A DNA stretch of 64,000 nt from Tolumonas osonensis (lineage in GTDB: Bacteria > Pseudomonadota > Gammaproteobacteria > Enterobacterales > Aeromonadaceae). Location of the stretch: positions 62,001 to 126,000 of the forward strand of contig NZ_JACHGR010000002.1 in NCBI RefSeq assembly GCF_014202415.1, given 5' to 3'. Both the position numbers and the translations under genes were made by a program. Below the pieces are notes generated by a model. It was not told where the DNA came from. It worked only from the letters and a program-made list of their open reading frames with translations, and did not search any database. Positions 18,195 to 28,529 of this stretch are shown piece by piece (the stretch's first letter is position 1; every line of letters begins with the position of its first letter).

Positions 18195-19103
18195 CTAATA
18201 CTGCGTGAAGAAAAAATCTGGCGATGAGAAATGCTCAACAAATGCATCATAGACAAGCCGAGTCCGGTGAGGAACCGGGCCGCTTTGTGGCCTGTACAGG
18301 AATAAATCCAGTTCGCCGCTTTTTTCCTCAAACGATTGCAGAACAGGAATTAGCTCGCCATTTTTGATATAAGGCGCGGCCATAAAGATAGCGAGCTGAC
18401 CGAAGCCTAACCCAGCCCGGACTGCGGCAAATTCAGATTCACCAGAATCCGTAGTGAAAGCTGGGTTGGCAGGTATCAGGCTGGGATGGTCAGTAAAAAA
18501 CCAGGGCCATGGCTGATTTTTGTTTTTGTCCATTAGAAGGGTGGTTGGTAGTCGATGTAAATCATCGGGCGTTTCCGGAATGCCATGTTTTGCGATTAGA
18601 GCCGGTGTTGCCACAATCACATGTCTGATTTTGGCGAGGGAACGACCGATAAAACGGTTACTGGTTAACTGGCTGCCCACCCGGATACCAATATCGATCT
18701 GACTTTCGACGACATCTGAAATGGCGTCAGAGGGGCGGACATCAAAATGGATCTCCGGATTGGCCAATGAAATTTTCTCAATCAGCGGCATCACAAACAG
18801 TCGGCATATGACGGCTGGTGCTGTGATCCTGACCGGTAAATTATCATTGACATGGGGAGCAAACATCTCATCGATCAGATTGAGTGTAGCTTTGGCTTTT
18901 TCATAGAACTGCAATCCGAAAGTTGAAACTTTGATGCTGCGCGTGCTGCGTACAAACAAAATTTCACCTAACTCGGCTTCTAATTCCTTGATACAGCGGG
19001 TGATGACCTGAGGTGACACATTTAATTCAATAGCGGCATCTTTAAATGTCTTGTGTCGTATTGTGGTACAAAATATTTTCAAGTAATCAAGACGATTAAA
19101 CAT
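18195..19103 (-). CDS. LysR-family transcriptional regulator
   Basis: 302 residues. The N-terminus MFNRLDYLKIFCTTIRHKTF with HTH AAIELNVSPQVITRCIKELE is nearly the same as that of the LysR encoded at 62567-63487, so the two are paralogues. The effector domain contains VRITAPAVICRLFVMPLIEK. It is divergent from the DUF3737-PatB-MFS genes and separated from them by 327 bp containing a 25-bp palindrome, so it is the likely regulator of those genes. Confidence 0.88.
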   Translation of the reverse strand: MFNRLDYLKIFCTTIRHKTFKDAAIELNVSPQVITRCIKELEAELGEILFVRSTRSIKVSTFGLQFYEKAKATLNLIDEMFAPHVNDNLPVRITAPAVICRLFVMPLIEKISLANPEIHFDVRPSDAISDVVESQIDIGIRVGSQLTSNRFIGRSLAKIRHVIVATPALIAKHGIPETPDDLHRLPTTLLMDKNKNQPWPWFFTDHPSLIPANPAFTTDSGESEFAAVRAGLGFGQLAIFMAAPYIKNGELIPVLQSFEEKSGELDLFLYRPQSGPVPHRTRLVYDAFVEHFSSPDFFFTQY

Positions 19104-19430
19104 TACGACACCCTCATGGATTCAAACTGTCATAACATCAGCAATGATGATGTTATATGCATTAGTGCTTTCTGGTTGGATATGGCATACCTGGCTATGG
19201 TAGCACACCGCTACTGGTAATAAGTGAAGCATAGTTAACGTTTATGGAATTAATAATTCCATAAATTGGAATTTTTGTTGTAGAGTTCCGCGGTTGATCA
19301 CCATAATTCTCAATTTAAATATCTCTTTTATTCCTGTATTCGGAATTAAGTCTTCCGTTGTGTTGTACTGATCTAAAAACAGAATCATTTTATGATAATC
19401 ACAATAAATCATGCATCCTCAGGAAAATAA
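19104..19430. promoter_or_regulatory. divergent promoter region with a perfect 25-bp palindrome
   Basis: 327 bp between LysR and DUF3737. At 19241-19265 TTTATGGAATTA-A-TAATTCCATAAA is a perfect inverted repeat; further GGAATT half-sites follow at about 19268 and 19341. This is a strong candidate operator. Otherwise AT-rich, without open frames. Confidence 0.5.
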
Positions 19431-20288
19431 ATGAACGTTATTAAAAACACCTTCTATGAAGGAGAGCGTGCGTTATACGCAAGCAAGGATCTGCTTATTG
19501 AAAATGTTAAATTTTATCCGGGTGAATCGCCGATTAAAGAATCAGAGCATATCCAGGCAGTGGCCTGTGAATTTATGGCGAAATACCCGTTTTGGCATTG
19601 TCAGCATGTGAAGATTGAAAATAGCCATTTCAGCATCTATAGCCGTGCGGCAATCTGGTACACACAGCATATTGAAATGAGAAACAGCATTATTGATGCG
19701 CCAAAAATGTTCCGTTCTGTATCGCACCTTCATTTGGAAGATACAAAACTGAATAACGCCGCGGAATGTCTGTGGAATTGTGACAATATCAATCTGAAAA
19801 ATGTACAGATGACAGGTGCTGATTATGTATTCATGAACTGTCATTCTATCCGGGCTGAAAAATATTATCTGCAAGGTAATTACTCCTTTCAGGATGCGCA
19901 GAATGTGGAAGTTTATGATTCACATTTTGATTCAAAAGATGCCTTTTGGAATACCAAAAATGTCACTGTATATAACTCCGTTCTGGATGGGGAATATTTA
20001 GGCTGGTACTCCGAAAACTTACGGCTGGTGAATTGTACCATTTCAGGAACACAGCCGCTTTGTTATGCCAAAAACCTGGTATTAGAAAACTGCACCATGC
20101 TCAATACCGATCTGGCATTTGAATACAGTACTGTAAAAGCGGATATCAAAGGACACATCGACAGCATCAAAAATCCGATGGCTGGATATATTCGGGCTGA
20201 CAGTGTCGGTGAAGTAATTTTTGATGAAAACGCCCGTAACCACGGCGGATGCGAAATTATTGTTGCTGGGAAGAATAGCTATGCGTGA
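19431..20288 (+). CDS. DUF3737 family right-handed beta-helix protein
   Basis: 285 residues built from short repeated beta-strand units ([70 protein letters not shown]), as in pectate-lyase-like beta-solenoids. No signal peptide, so cytoplasmic. The family (with [18 protein letters not shown] and [20 protein letters not shown]) is widespread in bacteria but has no known activity. Its stop overlaps the start of the patB-like gene by 8 bp, so the two are translationally coupled. Confidence 0.85.
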   Translation: MNVIKNTFYEGERALYASKDLLIENVKFYPGESPIKESEHIQAVACEFMAKYPFWHCQHVKIENSHFSIYSRAAIWYTQHIEMRNSIIDAPKMFRSVSHLHLEDTKLNNAAECLWNCDNINLKNVQMTGADYVFMNCHSIRAEKYYLQGNYSFQDAQNVEVYDSHFDSKDAFWNTKNVTVYNSVLDGEYLGWYSENLRLVNCTISGTQPLCYAKNLVLENCTMLNTDLAFEYSTVKADIKGHIDSIKNPMAGYIRADSVGEVIFDENARNHGGCEIIVAGKNSYA

Positions 20289-21453
20289 TCCCGAAATATT
20301 CGATTTACCGGTTAGCCGCCGGGCGACTGCCAGTTATAAATGGGATTCATCACCGGCTGACGATGTTATCCCAATGTGGGTTGCGGATATGGATTTTCGC
20401 ACCGCACCGGCGATCATTCGGGCACTGATACAGCGGGTGCAGCAGGGTGTTTTCGGTTATACCAAAGTACCGGATGCTTATTTTGATGCAATCATTCACT
20501 GGTTTGAACAACAGCACCAGTTTGTCGTTGTGCGGGAACATATTCTGTTTACGACCGGTGTGGTTCCGGCTCTGTCTGCGGTGGTCAAAGCACTGACCGT
20601 CCCCGGTGACAGCGTCATTGTTCAGACGCCCGTCTATAACTGTTTTTTCTCGTCTGTGCGTAACAATCAGTGTGAGCTCGTTGATAATCCGCTCTTGTAT
20701 CGTGATGGCACTTATCAGTTTGATTTTGATGATCTGGAACAGAAAGCCGCCAATCCAAACACTAAGCTCCTGATTTTGTGTAACCCGCATAATCCGGTTG
20801 GCCGGAGCTGGTCTGCGGAAGAACTGCGGAGATTAGGCGAGATCTGCTTCCGTCATCAGATAACGGTTATCTCAGACGAAATCCATTGTGACCTAGTCTA
20901 TGCATCGAAGAGACATGTTGTCTTTGCCGGCCTAGGAAATGAATTTCTGGCAAATTCAGTGACATTATCGTCACCAAGTAAAGCGTTTAATCTGGCCGGG
21001 CTCCATGTCGCCAATATTTTCTGCAGTAATCCGGAATTCAGAAAACGCATAGATAAAGCACTCAACGTGAACGAAGTGTGCGAAATCACACCGTTTGCAG
21101 TTGATGGGCTGATTGCGGCCTATACAGAAAGTGCCGGGTGGCTGGAAGCGTTAAAAAACTATCTTCGTTCCAACTATGATTATTTCTGTGAATATATTCA
21201 TCACTGTTTTCCGGAGATCAAAATACTGCCATTAGAAGCCACTTATCTGGTCTGGACGGATTGTTCGGCATTGAATATTTCAGCACAACAGTTAGCCGAT
21301 GAATTAAAAGAGAAACAGCACCTGTGGATCACCGCCGGAAGTGTTTATGGCGTCACCGGACAGAATTTCCTGCGCTGGAATATCGCTTGTCCTCGGCATC
21401 AGTTACAGGAAGCCCTAGACCGATTTCTGGTTTATTTAAAAGACGTGAACTAA
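20281..21453 (+). CDS. patB: MalY/PatB family PLP-dependent aminotransferase or C-S lyase
   Basis: 390 residues from the ATG at 20281, where the standard family N-terminus begins ([16 protein letters not shown] followed by [14 protein letters not shown]). The PLP lysine is in [15 protein letters not shown], the Asp in [12 protein letters not shown] and the Arg in [11 protein letters not shown]. These enzymes cleave cystathionine and other S-conjugates to thiol, pyruvate and ammonia in the cytoplasm. The gene overlaps DUF3737 by 8 bp and is followed 33 bp later by an MFS exporter, suggesting joint handling and export of a sulfur compound (inference). Confidence 0.88.
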   Translation: MRDPEIFDLPVSRRATASYKWDSSPADDVIPMWVADMDFRTAPAIIRALIQRVQQGVFGYTKVPDAYFDAIIHWFEQQHQFVVVREHILFTTGVVPALSAVVKALTVPGDSVIVQTPVYNCFFSSVRNNQCELVDNPLLYRDGTYQFDFDDLEQKAANPNTKLLILCNPHNPVGRSWSAEELRRLGEICFRHQITVISDEIHCDLVYASKRHVVFAGLGNEFLANSVTLSSPSKAFNLAGLHVANIFCSNPEFRKRIDKALNVNEVCEITPFAVDGLIAAYTESAGWLEALKNYLRSNYDYFCEYIHHCFPEIKILPLEATYLVWTDCSALNISAQQLADELKEKQHLWITAGSVYGVTGQNFLRWNIACPRHQLQEALDRFLVYLKDVN

Positions 21454-21486
21454 TTTAAAATACTTTTATAAAAGACAGGATTTTCT

Positions 21487-22677
21487 ATGCAGTTAGAAAC
21501 CACATCGGATTTGAAATTCGAAGAAGCAACCACAAGCTGGTCTGCTTTTTATGCAATGTCATTATGTGTTTTTGTGCTTATTGCCTCTGAGTTCTTGCCA
21601 GTGAGTTTATTATCTCCCTTGGCCAGGGATTTAATGATCACAGAAGGGCAAGCAGGCCAGTCTATCGCGGTATCCGGTATTTTTGCGGTAATTACCAGTT
21701 TATATATTGCCGTGATAACACAGAGGATTAACCGACGCACAGTAATGCTGGGATTGACACTTCTTATGATTCTATCTGGTGTTGTTGTCTCGTTTGCATC
21801 GAACTATATCGTGCTGATGGTCGGACGGGCATTGCTTGGTATCGTGATCGGTGGGTTCTGGTCACTTTCTACCGCCACGCTGATGAATTTATTACCGGCG
21901 CATGATTTACCCAAAGGCCTGGCCATCCTCAATGGCGGTAATGCTTTGGCGGCTACAATTGCGGCGCCGCTGGGCAGTTTTATGACAACTTACATTGGCT
22001 GGCGTGGCGCGTTCTTCAGTGTGGTCATTTTAGGCGTTATTTCATTCATCTGGCAGTTGAAAAGCTTTCCATCCATGACCTCAAATAACAATAAAAACAT
22101 TTCAGTGAATGTGTTCAGATTATTTGGAAATGGCACTTTTACTGTTGGCATGGGCGCTGTGTTCTGCCTCTTTATGGGACAGTTTGCTTTATTCACCTAT
22201 CTAAGACCATTTTTGGAGTCTGTTACCGTATTAGATGACACATGGTTGTCTTTAACCCTGTTTATTCTTGGCATAACAGGGTTTGTTGGCACCGTTGTTG
22301 TTGGAAAATTATTAAAACGAACATTGTATCCGGTATTAATTCTCTGGCCTTGCCTTATGGCGTTACTCGCACTCGGGATGATTGTCAGTGGACATGAAAA
22401 AGCAGAGACAATCGCATTAATTGGGCTATGGGGTTTTATTGGTACTTCAGCCTGTATCGGCTGGTCTGTCTGGTTGGCAAAAGTAATGCCGGACGATACT
22501 GAACAAGGCGGCGGATTGATGGTTGCAGTTATTCAGTTCGCCATCACCCTCGGCGCCAGTCTTGGTGGCAGACTCTATGATCATGGTGGCTATCAGTCTT
22601 GTTTCACGTTGAGCGCATTGGTTCTGATAGGCGGTGGTGCGCTGAGTTTTATCGTATCCCGGATGCGGAACCTATAA
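21487..22677 (+). CDS. MFS transporter (DHA1 family)
   Basis: 396 residues with 12 predicted membrane segments. It has the DHA1 features ASEFLPVSLLSPLARDL in helix 1 and GRALLGIVIGGFWSLSTATL (motif C-like region), as in sugar or purine exporters of the NepI/AraJ type. Likely proton-driven efflux across the inner membrane. The RBS is not strong (GACAGGATTTTCT). It is the third gene of the DUF3737-patB unit. Confidence 0.86.
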   Translation: MQLETTSDLKFEEATTSWSAFYAMSLCVFVLIASEFLPVSLLSPLARDLMITEGQAGQSIAVSGIFAVITSLYIAVITQRINRRTVMLGLTLLMILSGVVVSFASNYIVLMVGRALLGIVIGGFWSLSTATLMNLLPAHDLPKGLAILNGGNALAATIAAPLGSFMTTYIGWRGAFFSVVILGVISFIWQLKSFPSMTSNNNKNISVNVFRLFGNGTFTVGMGAVFCLFMGQFALFTYLRPFLESVTVLDDTWLSLTLFILGITGFVGTVVVGKLLKRTLYPVLILWPCLMALLALGMIVSGHEKAETIALIGLWGFIGTSACIGWSVWLAKVMPDDTEQGGGLMVAVIQFAITLGASLGGRLYDHGGYQSCFTLSALVLIGGGALSFIVSRMRNL

Positions 22678-22949
22678 TATTTGGCTTTTTGCGCACTGAT
22701 TAACACTTTCAGACTGTCACAAATCGCCAGAAATTCATATTGAGTGAAGGCTGATAAACGGCTGTCAAAGCAGGAGATACGGGCTGTTCCGCATCTGGCA
22801 GAGCAATAATTTGTTATTGTTCGCCAGAATTTTGCTGTTCTGAGTGTAAAGAGAGCCATTTTTTTGATCTCGCAGAGGGTATAGTGCTTTTAACAGGATA
22901 AACTGCATGTTTATCAAGGATATTCAAAGGACGCCGTTACAAATCATGT
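22678..22949. other. intergenic region upstream of the cobalamin riboswitch
   Basis: About 270 bp between the MFS gene and the riboswitch. It holds inverted repeats CAATAA-TTTG-TTATTG (about 22804) and GATAAAC-TGCAT-GTTTATC (22897-22915), and a TATAGT at 22880-22885 that could be the -10 of the cob promoter, with a poor -35. No open frame worth calling. Confidence 0.35.
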
Positions 22950-23239
22950 AATAGCCAGATTTTATGTAGACGTGTATGACGATTCATCGTCCGGGAAGTG
23001 AGGTGCAAACCCTCCGCAGCCCCCGCTGCTGTGATGCTGACGACTCTGTATAAACCACTGATCTGAAAGATTGGGAAGGGCAGAGAAGGATGACGCTAAG
23101 CCAGAAGACCGACACGGATACAACAGTTTCAACTCCTTCGGTGGGAAGCGGGTTGTCTGCATCATTCACTGCCGTTTGGACAGTGCGTGTACGTGCTCAT
23201 GACAACCCCGCTTCCCGGCCACCAGGTCGGGATTTTTTT
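22950..23239 (+). ncRNA. cobalamin riboswitch with expression platform
   Basis: The aptamer core is recognisable: GGGAAGTGAGGTGCAAACC followed by GCAGCCCCCGCTGCTGTGAT (from about 22993), then the B12 box AAGCCAGAAGACCGACAC at 23098-23115. Downstream, GGGAAGCGGGTTGTC (23143-23157) can pair with GACAACCCCGCTTCCC (23201-23216) with one bulged G. This pairing would compete with a terminator hairpin at 23214-23239. It lies directly before cbiA, so adenosylcobalamin should shut off the cob operon. Confidence 0.93.
23214..23239 (+). terminator. riboswitch-controlled terminator
   Basis: CCCGGCC-ACCA-GGTCGGG stem (one G-U pair) followed by ATTTTTTT, ending 11 bp before the cbiA start. It overlaps the 3' arm of the long competing stem by three bases. 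Confidence 0.75.
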
Positions 23240-23250
23240 AGCAGGTTGGT

Positions 23251-24624
23251 ATGAAAGCGTTTTTAGTCGGCGGAACAAGTAGTGGTAGCGGTAAAACAAC
23301 GATCACGTTGGGTTTACTGCGTGCTTATGCCCGCAGAGGGTTGCGCGTTCAGCCATATAAAGTCGGGCCGGACTACATCGATACCGGCTGGCACACACAG
23401 GTAACCGGTGTTGCCTCCCGCAATCTGGATGCGTTCATGTTGCCGGAAGCCGCCATTCAGCGTCTTTTTCACTATCACACCGCCAAAGCGGATATTGCCA
23501 TTATCGAAGGTGTGATGGGGTTATTCGACGGCTACGGCGTTGATCCGCTCTATTGCAGCAGTGCCGGTATGGCCAGACAGCTGGGTTGTCCGGTGATTCT
23601 GGTGGTAGACGGTAAAGCGGTGTCCACCTCCGCTGCGGCGACAGTGCTAGGGTTTAAACATTTTGAGCCGAGCGTGCAGATCGCCGGTGTTATCCTCAAT
23701 AACGTCAATTCCGATTCCCATTTTGAGTTACTGAAAGCCGCGATTGAGCGGTATTGCCAGATCCCGGTGTTAGGGCGGGTGCCGGTGATTAAAGAAATCA
23801 ATCTGCCATCCCGTCATCTGGGGCTGGTGACTGCACATGAGCAGGCTGCGTTAGATATGCAGTGGGACAAACTGGCCGATGCCATTGAGCAGTATATTGA
23901 TCTCGATAAATTAGCGGAGATTGCAGAATTACCGGCATTGGCAGAACCGCCTGCGTCGTTAGCACCGGATGAACTGGCAGGCGCGGGTGCCGGGCTGACG
24001 CTGGCCTTGGCCGAGGATGAAGCATTCAATTTTTACTACCCGGATAATCTGGATCTGCTGGAAGCGGCAGGGGTGAACATTGTTCGCTTCAGTCCGCTAC
24101 GCGATGCCGCAATTCCTGCCTGTGATCTAATCTATCTCGGTGGCGGCTACCCTGAAATTCACGCACAAACCTTGTCATCCAATACGTCCATGCTGACATC
24201 GATCCGCGATGCGCATCAGCGTGGTGTGGCGATTTACGCCGAGTGTGGCGGCTTAATGTATCTGGGAGGGTCATTAACAACTGCATCCGGCGATTCATTT
24301 CCTATGGCCGGGATCTTCCCCGGTGAAAGTCGCATGACGTCTTCGCTGAAACGCTTCGGTTATTGCCAGGCGCAGGCACAGCAAACGACCTTGTTAGCGG
24401 CAGAAGGCGACGTGATCCGCGGGCACGAGTTCCATTACTCCGACTTTTTCAGTGATGAGCCCACGGTATTCCGGTTCAGTAAGGAACGGGATGGCATGGA
24501 AGTGACACACTGGCTGGGCGGCTATCAGATCGGTAATACGCTGGCGAGCTATCTGCATGTTCATTTTGGTCAGAATCCGGCGATGTTGCTGAACTGGTTT
24601 GAACGGGCGAGGGCAGCACAATGA
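23251..24624 (+). CDS. cbiA: cobyrinate a,c-diamide synthase
   Basis: 457 residues, normal for CbiA. The N-terminal P-loop AFLVGGTSSGSGKTTITLGL and VGPDYIDTGWHTQVTG identify the ATP-dependent synthetase domain; the C-terminal glutamine amidotransferase domain has the nucleophile Cys in AIYAECGGLMYLGG and YLGGGYPEIHAQ before it. It amidates cobyrinate at the a and c positions with glutamine. First gene of the operon, immediately after the riboswitch terminator, with a modest ribosome-binding site (AGCAGG). Overlaps cbiB by 4 bp. Confidence 0.95.
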   Translation: MKAFLVGGTSSGSGKTTITLGLLRAYARRGLRVQPYKVGPDYIDTGWHTQVTGVASRNLDAFMLPEAAIQRLFHYHTAKADIAIIEGVMGLFDGYGVDPLYCSSAGMARQLGCPVILVVDGKAVSTSAAATVLGFKHFEPSVQIAGVILNNVNSDSHFELLKAAIERYCQIPVLGRVPVIKEINLPSRHLGLVTAHEQAALDMQWDKLADAIEQYIDLDKLAEIAELPALAEPPASLAPDELAGAGAGLTLALAEDEAFNFYYPDNLDLLEAAGVNIVRFSPLRDAAIPACDLIYLGGGYPEIHAQTLSSNTSMLTSIRDAHQRGVAIYAECGGLMYLGGSLTTASGDSFPMAGIFPGESRMTSSLKRFGYCQAQAQQTTLLAAEGDVIRGHEFHYSDFFSDEPTVFRFSKERDGMEVTHWLGGYQIGNTLASYLHVHFGQNPAMLLNWFERARAAQ

Positions 24625-25571
24625 CGCTGGCGATTTATAGTGCTGCATTCTTATTAGATTTGATTCTGGGTGATCCGCAGAACTGGCCACATCCCATTCG
24701 CTGGATTGGCAACTGGATTTCTCTGGTGCAGAAAGGGATCCGCAAGGTCTGCCGTAGTGAACGGGCGCTGTATGTCGGCGGTGGTATGTTGTGGCTGTTG
24801 GTGGTGGGGCTCACCTGGCTGGTCACCTGGGCGGTGATTACCGGGTTAAGTTCTATCAATATCTGGCTGGGCCGGGCAGCGGAGCTTTGGCTGGCTTACA
24901 CCATTCTGGCTGGACGCTGCCTGAGCGATGCCGCAATGGATGTCTATCGTGCGCTGGCTTCCGGTTCGCTGGAAGAGAGTCGCCGCCAGCTCTCCTATAT
25001 TGTCGGGCGTGATACCTCGCAGCTCAATAAAACACAGATCACCCGGGCCGTTGTTGAAACTGTCGCCGAGAATACCGTCGATGGCGTGATTGCGCCGCTG
25101 TTCTATCTGTTTCTCGGCGGTGTGCCGCTGGCGATGGCCTACAAGGCTATTAATACCCTCGATTCCATGGTCGGCTACAAAAACGAAAAGTACCGGGCGA
25201 TTGGTTGCGTCTCGGCGCGCATCGACGATCTGGCGAATCTGATCCCGGCCCGGCTGAGCTGGTTGCTGTTGACCGGTGCGGCAGCGCTGATGCGGCTGAA
25301 TGTCCGCAATGCGTTTCGTATCGGCTGGCGCGATCGTTATCAGCATAAAAGCCCGAATTGTGCCTGGCCGGAAGCAACAGTTGCAGGGGCGCTCGGTGTA
25401 CGCCTTGGCGGGCCGAATTCCTATTTCGGTGAACTGGTCGAAAAGCCGTGGATCGGTGATGAGCAGCGCGAAATCAATCAGGGGGATATCAAGCTGACAA
25501 TCCGCCTGATGATGTTGTCTTCGCTGATCGCGCTTGTTTCGTTTTCCCTAATTTATCTTGTTGTTAGTTAA
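24621..25571 (+). CDS. cbiB: adenosylcobinamide-phosphate synthase
   Basis: 316 residues with about four to five membrane segments. FLLDLILGDPQNWPHPIRWIG at the N-terminus, VVETVAENTVDGVIAPLFYL, YKAINTLDSMVGYKN and SPNCAWPEATVAGALGVRLGG are the family blocks. The inner-membrane enzyme joins the aminopropanol(-phosphate) side chain to adenosylcobyrate. The aminopropanol-phosphate source, CobD decarboxylase, is not in this window. Overlaps cbiA by 4 bp and leaves 13 bp before cbiC. Confidence 0.95.
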   Translation: MTLAIYSAAFLLDLILGDPQNWPHPIRWIGNWISLVQKGIRKVCRSERALYVGGGMLWLLVVGLTWLVTWAVITGLSSINIWLGRAAELWLAYTILAGRCLSDAAMDVYRALASGSLEESRRQLSYIVGRDTSQLNKTQITRAVVETVAENTVDGVIAPLFYLFLGGVPLAMAYKAINTLDSMVGYKNEKYRAIGCVSARIDDLANLIPARLSWLLLTGAAALMRLNVRNAFRIGWRDRYQHKSPNCAWPEATVAGALGVRLGGPNSYFGELVEKPWIGDEQREINQGDIKLTIRLMMLSSLIALVSFSLIYLVVS

Positions 25572-25584
25572 AGGATCGGTACGC

Positions 25585-26229
25585 ATGAACTACATCACGC
25601 AGCCTCAGCAAATTGAACAGCACAGCTTTGAAATCATTGCTGACATCATTGCTGCGGAGTATCCCGGCTATGAGTTTGCGAATGCGTTGCAGGAAAAAAT
25701 CATCAAGCGTGCCATCCATACCACGGCGGATTTTGACTGGCTGGAGATCCTGACATTTTCCGGTGATGCCCTCGACGCGATCATCGCGGCGCTGCAACAG
25801 GGCTGCACGATTTTCACCGATACCACCATGGCGTTGTCGGGCATCAACAAAACCCAGCTGAAAGCGATGGGCTGCGATATTCAGTGTTATGTGGCACATC
25901 CGTCGGTGGCTGAGGTTGCCAAAGCACAGGGCATCACCCGTTCTATGGCGGCTGTTGATCTGGCGATGCAGACGGACGGACCGAAATTATTCGTGTTCGG
26001 TAATGCGCCAACGGCGTTATTCCGCTTGCTGGAGCTGAGTCAGCAACATCCGGCACAACGTTATCCAGTAGTGGGTGTGCCGGTGGGTTTTGTGGGGGCC
26101 GCGGAATCCAAACAGGCATTGATTGAAAGCGATCTGCCGTATATTGCAGCGAAAGGCCGCAAAGGTGGCAGTAATGTGGCGGCGGCGATCATCAATGCGA
26201 TTCTCTATCATCTTCGGGAGACGCTATGA
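25585..26229 (+). CDS. cbiC: cobalt-precorrin-8 methylmutase
   Basis: 214 residues from the ATG at 25585 ([20 protein letters not shown]), which matches the family start; the open frame runs further up from a TTG inside cbiB. The catalytic His lies in [32 protein letters not shown] and [17 protein letters not shown] are conserved blocks. It moves the C-11 methyl to C-12, giving cobyrinate. Overlaps cbiD by 4 bp. Confidence 0.94.
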   Translation: MNYITQPQQIEQHSFEIIADIIAAEYPGYEFANALQEKIIKRAIHTTADFDWLEILTFSGDALDAIIAALQQGCTIFTDTTMALSGINKTQLKAMGCDIQCYVAHPSVAEVAKAQGITRSMAAVDLAMQTDGPKLFVFGNAPTALFRLLELSQQHPAQRYPVVGVPVGFVGAAESKQALIESDLPYIAAKGRKGGSNVAAAIINAILYHLRETL

Positions 26230-27362
26230 CCATCGCGCTCGAAGACGACAAGATCTGGCACAAGGGCAAAGCCTACCGCAAGGGCTATACCACCGGTTCC
26301 TGTGCCACTGCTGCCGCCAAAGTGGCGGCACTGATGATCCTGCGCCAGCAAATCATTAACCAAATCTCTATCGTGACACCTTCCGGTGTGACCTTGCAAC
26401 TGAATGTCGAAGAACCATTAATCCACGGAGACCAGGCCTCGGCAGCAATCCGCAAAGATGGCGGCGATGATGTGGATGCGACGCATGGCATGCTGATTTA
26501 TGCGCAGGTGAAATTGCGGCAGGACACGCAGATCACCATCACTGGCGGACCGGGTGTTGGCAAAGTGACCCAGAAGGGCATCGGTTTGCCGGTTGGCAGC
26601 TCGGCGATTAATAAAACGCCGCTGCAAACCATCGAAGCGGCAGTGCGCGAAGTGCTGGGGCCGGAACGGGGCGCGGATGTCGTGATTTTTGCACCGGAAG
26701 GTGAAAGCCGGGCAGAACGCACCTTTAACGGAAGGCTTGGCATCGAAGGTGGCATCTCGATCATCGGCACCACCGGCATCGTCACGCCGATGTCGGAAGA
26801 GAGCTGGAAACGTTCGCTGGCGATTGAACTGGAGCAGAAACGGGCGAACGGGCTGGACAAGGTGATTCTGGTGCCGGGCAATCACGGTGAACGTTTTGTG
26901 CGTGAACAACTGCAGGCAGACACCAATCTGGTGGTGACGATGAGCAATTTTGTTGGCTACATGCTGCAGGAGACGGAGCGTCTGGCATTCCGGCATGTGG
27001 TACTGATTGGTCATCTGGGCAAACTGATCAAAGTTGCGGCAGGCATCTTCCATACGCACAGCCATATTGCCGATGGCCGGATGGAAACGCTGGTCACGCA
27101 ACTGGCCTTACTGAATGCGCCGAACTCACTGTTACAGCAAATCTATCGCTGTCCGACGACAGAAGCGGCGATGGAGCTGATCTCGGCCGCCGGTTATGAG
27201 CATGTTTACGATGCGATCGCGCAGCGCATTGTCGAACGGGTGCAGCAAATGCTGCGCTATTCCCCGCAGCCATTCCTCTGTGATGTGATTTTGTTTTCGC
27301 TGGACAACATCCCGCTCGGCAGTAACCGGCCGGTCGCTGGGATTGCGGAGGCACTGCGATGA
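26226..27362 (+). CDS. cbiD: cobalt-precorrin-5B C1-methyltransferase
   Basis: 378 residues. The family signature [20 protein letters not shown] is at the N-terminus, followed by [20 protein letters not shown] and [14 protein letters not shown]. CbiD is the anaerobic-pathway enzyme that methylates C-1 during ring contraction, so its presence with CbiG and CbiK fixes the oxygen-independent route. Overlaps of 4 bp at both ends. Confidence 0.95.
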   Translation: MTIALEDDKIWHKGKAYRKGYTTGSCATAAAKVAALMILRQQIINQISIVTPSGVTLQLNVEEPLIHGDQASAAIRKDGGDDVDATHGMLIYAQVKLRQDTQITITGGPGVGKVTQKGIGLPVGSSAINKTPLQTIEAAVREVLGPERGADVVIFAPEGESRAERTFNGRLGIEGGISIIGTTGIVTPMSEESWKRSLAIELEQKRANGLDKVILVPGNHGERFVREQLQADTNLVVTMSNFVGYMLQETERLAFRHVVLIGHLGKLIKVAAGIFHTHSHIADGRMETLVTQLALLNAPNSLLQQIYRCPTTEAAMELISAAGYEHVYDAIAQRIVERVQQMLRYSPQPFLCDVILFSLDNIPLGSNRPVAGIAEALR

Positions 27363-27964
27363 TTTATGTCCTGGGAATGGGGCCGGGCGATCCGATGTAT
27401 CGGACACAGGTGGCGACCGATCTGATAGCGAAGGCCGATGTGCTGGTTGGCTGGCCGCGCATGTTGTCCGGATTCCCGGATTTTCACGGGGAAACGCATG
27501 TGCTGGATACCGATCTGGACAAATTGCTGAGCTGGCTGAAAGCCAATGCACAGCGGAATGTGGTGGTGCTGGCTTCCGGCGATCCGTTGGTTTTTGGCAT
27601 CGGAAAACGGCTGGCAGAGCAGTTGCCAATCGAACAGCGGCAAATCATCTCCGGCATCAGTGCGGTGCAATATCTGTTCGCTCGGATCGGGCTGGATATG
27701 AACGAGCTTTATCTCACCAGCAGTCACGGCAAACAGCCGGATTTCGATTTCATTTTTCAGCACGACAAAGTGGCTATGGTCACGGATCGGGAGATCGGTC
27801 CGTTTCAGATCGCACAGGAAATTCTGCAACGGGGATTAAAGCGAAGTCTGGTGATTGGTGAAAACCTCTCTTATGCCAATGAACAGATCCATCTGCTGAA
27901 ACCAGACCAGGTCAAACAACAATATGACATGAATGTGGTGGTGATTCTGAATGAAAGATGCTGA
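27359..27964 (+). CDS. cbiE: cobalt-precorrin-7 C5-methyltransferase
   Basis: 201 residues of the tetrapyrrole methylase fold: [20 protein letters not shown] at the N-terminus, [18 protein letters not shown] as SAM loop and [17 protein letters not shown] as the third conserved block. It acts with CbiT, which is a separate protein here (a CobL fusion in aerobic organisms). It overlaps cbiT by 14 bp. Confidence 0.93.
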   Translation: MIYVLGMGPGDPMYRTQVATDLIAKADVLVGWPRMLSGFPDFHGETHVLDTDLDKLLSWLKANAQRNVVVLASGDPLVFGIGKRLAEQLPIEQRQIISGISAVQYLFARIGLDMNELYLTSSHGKQPDFDFIFQHDKVAMVTDREIGPFQIAQEILQRGLKRSLVIGENLSYANEQIHLLKPDQVKQQYDMNVVVILNERC

Positions 27965-28529
27965 ATTTCTGCGTGGTGAAAAGGTGCCGATGACCAAAGA
28001 AGAGGTGCGTCTGGTCGTGCTGGAACGGCTCAATCTGCGGCAGGCCACCACATTGATTGATGTCGGTGCCGGCACTGGCAGTGTGGCGCTGGAGGCGGCG
28101 CTTCGTCATCCGGAATTGCATGTTATCGCCATCGAAAAAAATCCGGCAGCGTTAAGCCTGATTGAAGAAAACCGGCAGCGCTTTGATTGTCAGAAAGTAA
28201 AAATCATCGCGGCAGAAGCGCCTTGTCCGCTGGATATTCAGGCCGACGCGATTTTCATTGGCGGCAGCGGCGGCAACCTGACCGATATCATCGACTGGGC
28301 GTTAATGCGGCTGACTAAAACCGGACGTCTGGTGCTCAGCTTTATTCTGCTGGACAACCTGAATACCGCGTTAACTCATCTGAAAAAATGTGCGGTCGCC
28401 GAGCTGGAATGTACCCAGCTGCAGATTTCTCAAATGACCACATTAGGCAATGGTTTCTATTTTAAACCCAATAATCCGACTTTCATTATTTCCTGTAAAA
28501 AGGAGGCAATAGATGCCTGCGACTTTTGA
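27951..28529 (+). CDS. cbiT: cobalt-precorrin-6B C15-methyltransferase, decarboxylating
   Basis: 192 residues, class I Rossmann methyltransferase. [19 protein letters not shown] is the family N-terminus and [18 protein letters not shown] is SAM motif [19 protein letters not shown] contains the substrate-side glycine loop. Methylates C-15 and decarboxylates the C-12 acetate. It overlaps cbiE by 14 bp and cbiF by 17 bp, which fits translational coupling. Confidence 0.93.
   Translation: MKDAEFLRGEKVPMTKEEVRLVVLERLNLRQATTLIDVGAGTGSVALEAALRHPELHVIAIEKNPAALSLIEENRQRFDCQKVKIIAAEAPCPLDIQADAIFIGGSGGNLTDIIDWALMRLTKTGRLVLSFILLDNLNTALTHLKKCAVAELECTQLQISQMTTLGNGFYFKPNNPTFIISCKKEAIDACDF

Noticed and set aside
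26418-27101. 227-codon minus-strand open frame inside cbiD
   Set aside because: Shadow of cbiD; no ribosome-binding site and no protein features.
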